DNA of 64,000 nt, taken from Marchantia polymorpha subsp. ruderalis (Eukaryota > Streptophyta > Marchantiopsida > Marchantiales > Marchantiaceae). This document shows positions 14,721 through 26,475 of the stretch, one piece after another (position 1 is the stretch's first letter; every line of letters begins with the position of its first letter). The position numbers were made by a program, and so were the translations under genes. Location of the stretch: contig AP031358.1 of the NCBI GenBank assembly GCA_037833965.1, positions 19,476,001 to 19,540,000 on the forward strand, in the 5' to 3' direction. The notes beneath the pieces were generated by a model, which worked only from the letters and a program-made list of their open reading frames with translations, searched no databases and had not been told where the DNA came from.

Positions 14721-17259
14721 AGTAATTACTTCACAGTGGATGTCATTTCGTTTTGCAACTCCAGCAGCTTCAAACTCAAATGCTTCATCTTGACATACGC
14801 TTTGATCAGAGCTGTTTGTGGACTTTTCATTGCTTTAGTATCTTCCTTCTCACGTTCTTGGATCTGAAAACAGTGTAGGTTTTCTTCAACTTCCTTCTAG
14901 AAACGATTCTCAAGCTATCTAAGTTTATTTGACACTAGGGGACGGATTGCTCGGCCTCGAGATCACGGCTGTCATGGAAAATGATGTCATTTTCTTGGAT
15001 CCGAGCCTAAATTACCAACACTCATATCCAACTACTCTACTCGTTTGAAAAAACTCCTTAAGGCTCAAACGATTTGTACATGCATCTCGTTGCAATGTAT
15101 GTCAATCTTTCAAAATGTGGACGAGTTAATCCAACTTCGTGCATGATCAACTTGACTTGTATGGGACTTAAATACCTTCCTCCCGAATATCAACTCCTAG
15201 CTTGCTCTTTGACAAGTTCGATCAAGTAATCATGTGTGTAACACTTGAACCTCGAGCCTTGAGGAGAAAGTTTGCATGTTTATCTAAACCTTTTGCTTGC
15301 CCAACTTCTATACATTTCAAACCTGCATGCTCAATCAGCGCATACATTAACTAGGATCCTACAACAGGATTCCAAAAAGTGCAGGTTGCATTTTTTGGAT
15401 TGACATAGTGCTCCAAAACCAAATGCTTGGCATTCATAGCACAATCAAATCTGCACACTATTATGATTGAATCGAAAGCACGTCAAAAATTTGTAATTGA
15501 TTCGTGAAATGGTCGAATATCTTCTCCACACGAGGATTTGCCGCTACACTTGATGAAAATTAGTCTTGAAAACTCAACTCGAATAGAGACTGACCTCCAC
15601 GAACATGTGAATAAACACTCAAACTTCTGTAGCTAATTTACACTCAAACGATACTCATAGTTTTTCTTGAACTCAAGCTTCACTAGCCAAACTCTTGTCG
15701 AACTTGAGACAAACTTACAATTTTTCTCAAACATAAACTTTACCAGTAGAACCCATGTTAGCAAAAGAAAGTTGTGAGCCACTCGTCTGTAAGAACTTGC
15801 AGAAAAAACCTATGAACTGTTCAAGTGCAGAAAATAAAGCTTTGTTGCAGATTTCAGAACGAAATTCAATCTTGATACCAATTGTTCATCCTCAAGAGAC
15901 ATACGTCAACTGAGAAAACTCACACGTGGATCTTTTACCAAGATATATTAGGAAAGATTCTTTGTACAAGGCAAAAGCCGATGTATTTAACCCTAATCTA
16001 TATGATCTTTCTAGCTATTTATAGCTTGGATCGGAATTAACCTCAACACATATCAGAACTCAAAGAAAAATGGAAGTAGCAAAGTTTATAATAAATTATA
16101 TTTAAACTATTTATTTGTATTAATTATTATTATTATAGATTACAAATATTAAATATATATATCAAATAATATGGAATAAAATTTACATTTATAGATAATA
16201 GTTTAATGAATGACTACATAAAATCATGTGCAAGTCAAAAGTATATTAATCATAAATTTTGAAAAATAACAAAATTAATGCATAAATTGTGCACATGATC
16301 CTATATAAACAAAAAGCCAAACTGGTATGAAATAAAATGCTGTTTTGATTTTACTCCACAGTATTATTTCTAAAAAAATAATTATATATGAGTTAGCAAG
16401 CTAGGTCTTGTGTACATAAATAAATTTCAATAAACGTTCATTTTCACCTATCGATAGCCAACTGTATCATAACTAAAATCAATTCTAACAAAACTCAAAA
16501 ATATTGTTTGATATTTATATGATAAAATCTAACAATTTTCAAAATTAAATTCATCAACAATTATTTGATAAGATGAAATGAAAAAAATTTTATTATGTTA
16601 GAAAGCTTTATCTAATATATGAAATTAGGTTTAACTATTTGAAAATTGTAATAAAAAATTATTTTATTTTGCAAGAAATATAGTATAATAAAAGAAAATT
16701 AGTTATTATTGTAATTAATGATTAAATTACTATTAATTAAATTATTATATGATTTTAAAAATAATTTTAAAGTTATATTTGTAAGATTTAAATATAAAAC
16801 TATGACTAAATAGTGCACAAAATAAATCAAATAATAGTTAATCATACATTTGAAAGTGTAAAAAAATCACTTCATGTATTATTCTAAGAAAGTTGTCATA
16901 TGTTTTATAATGATCATAACCCAATGCTTGAAATCTAAACACTGAATGATTATAATTCAATCTAAATTTAACAAAGTTATTATAAAATAATTATAGGATT
17001 CAGTTATTGTAAATGTCTTTTTCATATTTTAGATGTAGATAAAAAATCCACATAAGTGTCAAAGGATAAAAAACAAATTAAATATAGTAAATTTGTTAAG
17101 ACGCAAAAGATAAAAGGATAACTATGACGTCATGATTATGTAAAAAATCATAAATTTGCTTCTAAATTTATAAAATCTAAAGTAGCTGTATGCTACAAAT
17201 TTATCACACAATGTTCATATTCATACGAAACTGCGAATCATCTAGAACTCCACCGCATT

Positions 17260-17383
17260 GGACCTCATCTTTGAAATAGAACTTCGCGTAATTCATGACT
17301 ATCTCCATCTTGCTACTCGGTGGACCTCATCTTTGAAATAGAACTTCGCGTAATTCATGACTATCTCCATCTTGCTACTCGGT
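17260..17383. repeat. Exact 62-bp tandem duplication
   Basis: 17260-17321 is repeated at once as 17322-17383 with no mismatch that I can find. The unit begins GGACCTCATCTTTGAAAT and ends TTGCTACTCGGT. Perfect identity in otherwise decaying AT-rich DNA implies a very recent event or an assembly artefact. Confidence 0.93.
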
Positions 17384-18420
17384 GATAATCTACATTTTCA
17401 CATTGGATATTCTTAGTACTAGCAACAACAACATAACAATGAAAAAATACTTATTTAGATTTCAATTTTGCAACTCTTAACATAGAGTAGATCGAACGCT
17501 TTTGAACGGTGGATAATCACTCTTGAACAACCTCACATCGATGAACACACTCACAAATGAAAATATAGTTTACAACTGCAAAATTTCTTGAATCATTAGA
17601 AATCAACTGAGTCTCAAAGCGGTAGTTGTCCCAACAAAATATGCACATTCATAATAAACTACTAATATTCTAATAATACTATGCAAAAAATTGCAAACAT
17701 ACTAAATTTGAATTTGAATTTTAAAATTGGGAATTCCAAAATTCCAAAGTTTACCCTCTTAAATATTTTTTAGTTGAATAGTGCTACTTCACAAATAAAA
17801 AATGCTAAAATGTTGAAATTATATGCTTTAAATAAATTTTCAATTTCAAGTCATTTAATGTAATCACACATATATCATGTAAATAATTTTGAGTGCAAGT
17901 AGCATTATGAATCAAAACAATTTTGAGTTGAAAATGCAACTCTGAAACATAACAATTTGGATCCAGTGAAATTGTGAATAGATGTTATTGTTGAACTAAA
18001 ATGACATTTCGTCTTTACTTTGCCAAAGATGTGAAACATGTAAAAAAAAACTTTCAATTCACAATTTTTTTAATTCAGGTTTGATAATGATGATGCATAT
18101 TTGCACATTGACTACATGTGTATTGTCGTTAGAATTTGATTTGTGTGTGCAAACATTGACATTGAGTCGATGATTTTGAGCTATTAATTTTCATACTTTG
18201 AAAGAGAGTAGGTTCAATAAACACAAACTATGATCATGTTCTATAAAATGCAATGGTGAATACAAGCACTGATTTTTCATCAGTTGATAAAAAATGTTGG
18301 AAGCAGTACGTTACAATTGATCTACAAATTTGATGTATTGAGTACAATTGTATGATGCAATTTTTTGTCATGAACCTCTTCCGTTTCATGAAAAGCCATC
18401 GCGTAGTTTAATTCATAGGT

Positions 18421-18875
18421 TCCACATAGAAGACTATGATAGAATTACATACATTGCATTTTATCTTGAGTGTATCATTTTTTTCATATGTAATTATGTC
18501 CAACAAAATTGATCTATTCATCATCTTTTGAAACAACAAAAGATGATGAATGTAAAACTCTATCAAAAATCTTGATCGTTGATAGTTAGGTTTTAGATAA
18601 ATCATCATAAATGCATTACAGTTAAGACTCTGGCGTGTAGTATAACTTATAGACTCCACATAGAAGACTACAATAGAATTACATACATTGTATTTTATCT
18701 TTAGTGTATCATTTTTTTATATGTAATTATGTCCAACAAAATTAATCTATTTATCATATTTTGAAACAACAAAAGATGATGAACATGAAATCTATCAAGA
18801 ATCTTGATAGTTGATAGCTAGGTTTGAGGTAAATAATCATAAATGCATTATAGTTGATACTCCATTTGCTGGTTT
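18421..18875. repeat. 234-bp tandem duplication with an internal hairpin
   Basis: The first copy is 18421-18654 and the second starts at 18655 with the same TCCACATAGAAGACTA. The copies differ by scattered substitutions and small indels. The first copy carries a perfect 13-bp stem, TTCATCATCTTTT at 18517-18529 and its complement at 18538-18550, with an 8-base loop. In the second copy the stem has mutated, so it is probably not under constraint. Confidence 0.85.
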
Positions 18876-21170
18876 CAAGTAAATATTTTGGAAGTAAAGA
18901 TCTTCTTATTACATAATCTAACTCATTTAGGCTAATGATCTTTGTATGCTCTCTACTCATTTGCAAACCCGGGCACATTAATTTAGGTGCCAAAACACAA
19001 CTTAACTTAAAACATTTAGGCGTCGTTGTATAAGGTCGCATATATTATGCATGCTTGTATACATCTAATATATCAAGATTCATAAAATTCTGTATGTCAT
19101 TGATAGATATGATATTTGTCAGCATGCACGCGGTATTGTTAATTATTTGAAAATTTTAAAAGTAAATTATTTTTAATTTGATGTTGTGTGTTAGTAAATT
19201 TTAATTTGTTTATTTACTGATATTGATTATTAACTTTAGAAACATTCTTCATGATAAATCTGATATAAAAAAGCACAATACATCATCTATCTATCTAATC
19301 ATCTTTTAATTGAAATAAAACAGATATATGATTGACAACGTAAAGCATATTAATCATACAAAACCAAAAACATCATCTTCATCATTTTTTTTATTGCTTG
19401 TTATGTTTGTTCAAAAAATCTTGTTTGCTTTGATGCAACTATCCATTTTGGGTTGATAAATTTTGTCACTCTTCTAATAAATTATTATCTTTTAGTTTTT
19501 TATTATCTCTAAACAAAAAATTAATCTTGAAATTTCGTTCCATCATTTTTGGATTAATAAATATTTTCATGGTCTTTTAAATGTCAAACTTGATGAAATT
19601 GATTATTATGATATTAACATCATCTAAAAAAATATTAAATTAATCTTTGAAGCATTCATCAATTTATTATCGGTGACCATGTTTTTATCAACATAAAATA
19701 ACATTTATATGTAAAAAAATACGTGCAAATTCAATATAACAAAAAAAGGTTTGTTTTGATTAAAATTTCTTTCTCACAATTTTAAAACTTCATGTCAAAT
19801 TTTTGTTGGTGATGTTATAACTATCAAATAACATGATGTCATACACTATGAATTTACAAACGCATATGAAAGATGTCAATGATTACAAAAACTTTGTTAC
19901 TTAACCAAATGTTTCAATTTTGAAAAAAATTAAGATTTTCTTGGATATTGAGTTGATGATAAGACTTAGATTAATAAGAATATATAACACACAAATAAGA
20001 TTCAAAACTAAATAATTATGATATGAGAATGTAAATTATCTAAATTTATTGTAATTAAATTTAGATTCTTTACATTCTGATATTTATTATGATGCATTTT
20101 CAGTAAAGATTAAAACATTGTCACTATATAACTTTTGGTCAAGAAATATTTGACGCTATTCTCATTTTTTTGGCAAAGTGTAACATTTGCAAAAAAATAA
20201 AATTGGCAATTGGTTAAAAAATATGATTTAGTTACTTCAAAAAATCATATTAATATTTAATGTAATTAAATTTAATTACAATAAATTCCTTCTTTGCTCA
20301 AATTCAAAAATATGAGTCAATTCCAATTTATTTTAATTTTATAAAAGGTCAAATCTGGCATTTTTTAATTTTATATGTGGACTAGTTTCAATCAATACGA
20401 TATTTTCTGCAAAGATTTAGATACTTTAGAAAGTTTTTTTAATCATGCAAAACACATTTGATGTTATTTTTTAAACTACAAAAATCCATCAAATGAGCTA
20501 TGCACAAGAAACAATATTAAATTATTTGAAAAAGTAAATATTTTTTGTGTGATATCAAATTTGAAGAATGAAGAAATCAAAGTGCCGTATTTTGAGTGAA
20601 ATAAATAAATAAATAAATAATATGTGTGTGTTTTTAATAGCTTTTCTAGAAATCCAATTTTTTCTTGTAAATGAATATTAATTTAAAATAACTTGAAATT
20701 AACTTGGTCTGAAAGTTATTTTGATTATAGAAATGTATATTGATTTCTAATAAATGATGATAAATAAAATAATAATAAAACATAGATAATTCATAGTGTG
20801 AAAATTTTATACATAATAACATATTTTATTGAATATTTATATGGAATCATTTGATGTTATGATTGTCTCTTATATTGAAAAAAAACAACATCAATAATAA
20901 AATAACCAATCAACACTGATTCGAATAAATTAACTTCTGATAATTTTCATTTCCTTTATCTCTATATGATTTTTTTGATAACATGTTAAGTAATTTTGTA
21001 TAAGATACCCAATATTTAAGGTTATATAATGTGCAATCATAGTCAAAACCTGATACAAATATAATTTAAAATTTGCTTTGTTTTGCTTATGCTCATATGC
21101 AAAATTTACAATGTAACATAATGTCATGAAATTTAACTTATAAACATAATTGAGTTAAACATATTGTAGC

Positions 21171-22060
21171 ACGACGTGGTATCAGTATTCCTTCGGAAAC
21201 CATTTAGTTTACACTAAAAATTTCCCAAAGTAAACCACTCCGCGTTCGTTCCCACGAAGATCTACATTTTTTCCCCTTTAAGACAATAACACCAACACCT
21301 AATTTGACGTCGTCTCTCACTTCCGGACTGGTTTGCAGTTAGTAACCTGGCTTTAATCCTAGCATCAGAAAGTGACAGACTCTATGAAGGAATCCGGTCT
21401 ACAAACAACGCTCGTGTCCTGAAGACTACCAACCTATGTTGCAGTAAGTCTTCCATCCCCTCTAGGCTCCTCCAGACGATGGAAACCGTCAACACTCTAC
21501 GCCTGACCCTTCTCCACTCACTCCGGGCACTCACCAGATTCTCATACTGTTCAACACTCTTCCCGACTATCTACTCAAGACAACAGTCCCTGGGCTTGTT
21601 TCGACAACCGTCCACAGATAAGAGCTATGTGTATGTTCTCAATTGAACAACTCAAAACGGAGTACAAAAAGAGGCCATCGCCTTGAGAAAAACCGAGGTT
21701 TAAATACTATCTCCCACAAGTGACCAACTAAAAGCCCGTCAATTCCGGATCGGTGGCTGACTCTTATTTCTAGTGGCCGCCGCTAACTTTCCGGATTAGC
21801 AGCCGGGTGCTCATAAGCCCCATCGTTAATCGCTGCCATACTATTCGGGAGCTAACATACTCCTAGAATTACTCGAACCGTGAGCTCTGCCGGACATCAT
21901 GGAAACTCTGTAGGAGCCTGCTCATCTGGCCACTTGACAAGTTTCTGCAGTCTCCCTCTCTCCCTCTTTCCATCGATCCTTACGCGCGGCAGTGTTGTTT
22001 TCTCTTTCCTCTTCCCGTCAGCGATCACGACGACTGTTGTCAGCATTGCGTTCCAATGAT
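21171..22060. other. Composition-shifted segment, possible LTR or other transposon remnant
   Basis: At about 21171 the AT-rich block changes abruptly to DNA of balanced composition that has no ORF of note. The boundary contains TGGTATCAG, which resembles a tRNA-Met primer-binding site. The body has the base composition and lack of coding often seen in plant LTRs. No second copy or target-site duplication was found, so the identification is weak. It sits where the missing downstream exons of the GYF-type fragment would be expected. Confidence 0.25.
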
Positions 22061-22071
22061 ATGAATCTCCA

Positions 22072-22491
22072 CTAATCCCGCTTCCTCTCTGCGTCTCTAG
22101 TCACATCCCGCCCTCCGTCACGACCGCCATCTCTACCGACATCTCGTCCTCCATCCCCACGGGCAACACCATCACGCCGCCATCGCTCCTTTATAAGAGC
22201 TTCACTAGTGAGCCCACCATGACTTGGGGTCCCCGGTGTCTGCGGGGGTTCCATGGTGACAATGGGTGGTTTGCTTTCTGTAAGCTTGGAAAAGAGCCAC
22301 TGCGGCGACAGGGGTATGATATTTTCAGAAGCGGCAATATCTGCACCCACTTTGAAATCAGAATCAACTCCAAGTAACACCTTAGATGACTCCAGTATTC
22401 CGCTACCTTCGTCGCGTAGCTCCCAAGACTCGAGCCGAAGAGGCGTACCGCCACCACTCTCCCTCATTGCTTCACCTTTACTTTCCGTCAT
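22072..22491 (-). pseudogene. First exon of an EXA1/GIGYF-like GYF-domain gene, remainder not seen
   Basis: The frame begins at the ATG at 22491 (MTESKGEAMRESGGG). Its core reads ENIIPLSPQWLFSKLTESK, which closely matches the conserved N-terminal block of plant GYF proteins such as Arabidopsis EXA1/PSIG1 (IPLSPQWLY plus a short tail). It is followed by the family's KERWRRDG-type segment. The family represses translation through eIF4E and binds proline-rich partners with its GYF domain. Here the frame ends in RD/GGRD-rich repeats and a TAG at 22072. No GYF motif or further exon is recognisable downstream; the composition-shifted segment and the AT-rich block follow. It may be a 5' fragment cut off by an insertion, or exon 1 of a gene with a very long intron running past what I can read. 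The pyrimidine-rich region at 22500-23060 would be its leader and promoter. Confidence 0.6.
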
Positions 22492-22499
22492 TGTGCTCA

Positions 22500-25400
22500 A
22501 AGCGCTTTAACCCTAAAAAACCAAATAAAAAATATAAGCTTCTGCACTTTCGTATCCTCGCGCTCTTCCGCCCAGGTTCCTCTCGGCCTCTGCGCCTGCG
22601 CATGCACACGAAGAGAAAATTGCAGAACCGCGAATTGCAGACGACGAGCCAGCTCAAAGAGCCAGCAGCCACAAGACCAGGACTAGAGTCTTCTATTCAC
22701 TCCCCACCCGTCCTCTGCCCTCCTCCTTTGTCTACCCGTTTTTCCCCGCGGCCAGAGCCTTCGTTTTCTCCATACCTTCAATTACCATCGCCTAACCTCT
22801 TAAACCCTCACCTACTCTCAAAGCGAAAACAAAGCCTTCTCTTCTCGCTCGTTCCAGCCCTCCTCCTCCCCTATAACGCACCAGTCATTTCTTCTTCGCC
22901 GCACCTTTCTTCCCCGACAAATCTACCCGCGTACTGAACCTAGTGCACTGCTACCCATTCAAGAACCACTCCATCTCCTCCACCCTCCACCGATTTGACA
23001 ACATTGTATAGTCTTCAAGATCGTGCTTGTCTTCCAACACCAAATTCAAATCCACTCCTTATGAGATCACCGAACAGCCCTAATGCAATCCTTATATCGT
23101 CGTGCAAAAGGTCGTGTACATCCCTCTGTGGGAACTTGTGCTGCTTCCTGCTACTCAATCCGTGCCTCCCCTAATTCATTCCTTTGTTTCGACTTTCCGA
23201 CCTTCTTATCTTGTAGTTATTACTTTCTAACCTACAAACTTACTGTAGCTATAAAAGAAAACTTCATTTTTTTTATTTTTTTTTTGCCAGAAATACTTGT
23301 TTGGCCGGTTACCAGTGAAATTCACTTTCCACACATATCAACAAGATTGATTTATTGTTGATCTTGATTTGCTTAATCATTTATTAAATGCAATATGTAT
23401 GAACAAATGAAAGCTTCCATTAATGTGTTTCGAATCATTTAATATCACTGAAAAGCTAGTTGTAACACACAATGATTATCATAGTATATACTATTAAAAA
23501 CATGAATTTATACTATATCATTCATAATTTCATGTAACCAAATTGTCTATTTTGCTGCTTCTACTACTATTTTAGACTTAATTTTTCTACTTAATCAAAC
23601 AATGCACTTTTATAGTTCAACTTATGCAACTATCTTCAAGTGTAAATATAAATCTTTTTGAAAAAAATTTTGCTTCAAAATTCTATGCAATTCAAAATCT
23701 TGATAGTCAATAACTGATTTTACATCGTTTAATTTTGCATAAAATACAAGAAAGTGCCATGTGTAAGCAATTTTTTGCATTGCTTACTGATGTATTTTTA
23801 TTCATTTGATATATATTTTGATTTCTTGTTCATAAAAAGAGAAATGAGATTAAGTATTAATTGAGATAAGCATGACATTCATCCAAAATATTATAAATGA
23901 AAGCTATAAAACTTCAAAAAATAATTTCACTTACAAACAAGGATCATACATGTTTATTATGAATACTTTTGATCTCATAAGATTGTTTTTTCTTTTGTGA
24001 AATGGCTTGCTTTGATCTATACAATTTGTTTTAAAAACTACAAACTTCATATTCTTGGATGGCTTATGAAAATAGCCTCATCTAGAATTAACACAGAATA
24101 AAGTAGAAACACATTTGACGTAGTATAAGAACTAACAAAATCACAAGTATACAAAAGAAGCAAATAGTATAGTACTAAACAAATGGGGCAATCATTCTCA
24201 TTGTATACCATAACTTATTCTTATATGATTTCAGATGGGGACTTGAGACAGTTATCGATGGAAATGGGGAAGATTTATATTTGGATTTTTAATCTTACAT
24301 ATGAGTTGCATTTGCAGACAACTAATATTTGAAGGTTATGTCTAATCAGTCCAAACGCTAATGTATTTTCTGGACTCACAAACCTCAACAACATTTATAT
24401 ATAGACTATTGTTGCCAACTCTCCAATCACATCAACTAATATTTGAAGGTTATGTCTAATCAGTCCAAACGCTAATGTATTTTCTGGACTCACAAACCTC
24501 AACAACATTTATATATAGACTATTGTTGCCAACTCTCCAATCACATCGACAGTCGTTTTGTTTGCTTTCATAACATTCCACTCCCTACTTTGACGATGCG
24601 CATTTAGCTCTTTGATGTTGGCTAGAATAGGGCTGAAGTGCTCCTTTTATGCAATTTTTTGCTTGCACAAAAAATCCCTTAGCTTGATTGGCGATATCGA
24701 AAGCGAAATGCTAGACTTTATTGTTGTCCATACTCTGTTCATATTGTGCTAGTATGCATGATTACATGCTATTTTGTCAACAAAGATCGAAGTACCATGA
24801 TATGTACATGGGATGTGTCACTAGATAGCGGATCCTTTGACCAAGGAATTTTCCCTATCGGTACTCTATATGTGGTTTACTTTTTTTGGTCTTTTCTAAT
24901 TTATCTGTGGTACTCGTAGGTATAATAAAATATAGACTCAAACTTCCATGAGAAATTCGTTCGGTACATCTCGTGGCATTCTTCTGTAGTAGAAGTGGAT
25001 GTGAGACATGTGGTTTTCATTCGACTGTTGATTGAATCGGGCTCTATGGATTCGATCGAGCAAAAATCTCCATTTTTAATAGTTCCTACTCTACAAGGGA
25101 TATTATTCACATCGTTTGGAGCATGTGGCTGTCCTGTGGACGGGCTATTGCAGTGCAGAAGCCTTACGTCGCTTCTGTAACTAGTCGGGGTTAATTTTAG
25201 CAGCAACACACCAGTTTATCTACTCGTGAGAACTTTTCTAGGATTACTTAATTCGTTTAATCTCGAAGCTCGATGCTGTGCTTCAAATGTCAAACATTTC
25301 TGTTCGTCCGACGTCGTGACGTGGGCCGCCCAGATCCCGAATGAATCGACTAAAGACTGCCGATACTAGTGCTGCAAAGCAAGCTTTTTTTGGGTGGAAG

Positions 25401-26475
25401 GAAATTAAACTCGCTGTTCAAATCGCACGCTCCCATGACGCAGGTTTAAAGTTCAGAGTTTCTTGTAGAGCATTCTGGCGCCGGAGACCTTGGGCTGCCT
25501 CAAATGCACTTTTTACAGTGGGGAGGTTTGGGGGCTTGGGGCAGAGAACACAAGCTACCCCACCCCACCCACACAGGTAGGGTTTGAGTGCAACCAAGTT
25601 CACATTATATGCAAGAGGGGTGTCGCGACCGTGATGGGCGCTGATGAAGTCGTGGTGTTTCTGTATAGCATTTTATCCTTGTTATGATGAAACTGTTGCG
25701 GTATACGTCCCTGGACAGGTGCATGGTGATTCGTGCATCAAGGATATACACTTTCCGTGTCTATACGGCTCGAATCGCTGCCTTTCACAGGCTATTTGCT
25801 TTTTTCCTTCCGTTACGACTAGGTGGTGAAATTCCTCGATTTTGCATAATGATTCCTGGATTTTTCGCGATCGATGCTGTGCGTTCGATGTCCCTGCTTT
25901 TGGCATTTGTGGGCGATGTTAGGTGAATTGCTGATTCTCGTAGCAAATCTATCCATGGTCACTTGCCGAGCGTGGCATGGTCGTTTTCGGCTGGGGCAAT
26001 GTCAGATTTTGTGTTGGTTAAGATGTGGATGCATGATTGCTCCGCGGCTGCTAGGGATTTGGGTGCGCTGACTTGATTTTCACCAATACCGTGGGCTGTA
26101 CAGACCATCTGTAAGCTCAGGTAGAGTCTTCAAATCAACACCACTGCCTGTTTTGGTTACCGCTCCTGGGTTTGAAACCGGATGAACAATCTTGGGGCAA
26201 ACATTCCAGTCTGCAGTATGCTGTATGCTGGTTTGATCAGCAAGCAAACGAGCTGTTGCTTTGTAGGATATGCTCTGTCTGCATGCCCAATAGTCGTTGT
26301 TCTTTTACTACCTGAACAAGATTTGGTCTGGAGGTGTTTGTAATTTTGGCGTTCTCTCACCCGGGTCCCTTCTTCTCGCAGTGCGGTAGAACAGATCTGA
26401 TATTTTACTCATCAACGCGAGGCGCTAGGGTACGACTGGATTGTACATCTATTCTGCCTATGCTCAAAGAAGGCC
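22500..26475. other. Spacer between the GYF-type exon and the HUA2-like gene
   Basis: 22500-23060 is C/T-rich and probably promoter or leader of the minus-strand GYF-type exon. 23400-24600 is AT-rich and holds the 114-bp duplication listed separately. 24900-26475 has balanced composition and should contain the promoter and 5' leader of the HUA2-like gene. Several short ORFs there show no codon bias or family resemblance. Confidence 0.45.
24319..24546. repeat. Exact 114-bp tandem duplication
   Basis: 24319-24432 and 24433-24546 are identical as far as I can read. The unit begins CAACTAATATTTGAAGG and ends CTCTCCAATCACAT. Like the exact repeat at 17260 it lies in non-coding AT-rich DNA and must be young. 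Confidence 0.93.

Larger units (their letters stand above)
12548..16065 (-). mobile_element. Decayed Ty1/copia-type retrotransposon, minus strand
   Basis: Three signals agree on orientation. (1) Two related segments, 12548-12735 and 15883-16065, share the layout TTCA(C/T)CCTCAAGAG, then CACGT, then ATTCTTTGTACA, then GCTATTTATAG, then TTAACCTCAACA. They look like old LTR relics. (2) Next to 15883, reading on the minus strand, comes TTGGTATCAAGA, which resembles a tRNA-iMet primer-binding site. (3) Minus-strand 13333-13223 encodes a copia RNase H C-terminus (VKIDKNPNPVDALIKV, then F-x(3)-C), at the expected place before the 3' LTR. The internal region is only about 2.7 kb and has many stops, so the copy is deleted and dead. 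The LTR relics diverge fully after about 190 bp, so the true ends are uncertain. Confidence 0.55.
16066..21170. other. Long AT-rich gene-free block
   Basis: About 5 kb of strongly AT-rich DNA. Apart from the tandem duplications listed separately and an (AAAT)n run at 20600-20622, I see no gene, RNA or intact element. A minus-strand frame at 18754-19041 contains a less AT-rich part (CFKLSCVLAPKLMCPGLQM) that could be an old transposon relic but matches nothing I can name. Confidence 0.5.

Noticed and set aside
22386..22937. Plus-strand ORF of 183 codons overlapping the GYF-type exon
   Set aside because: It runs antisense to the conserved exon and then through a C/T-rich leader; Pro/Ser/Leu content simply reflects the base composition. 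No family resemblance.
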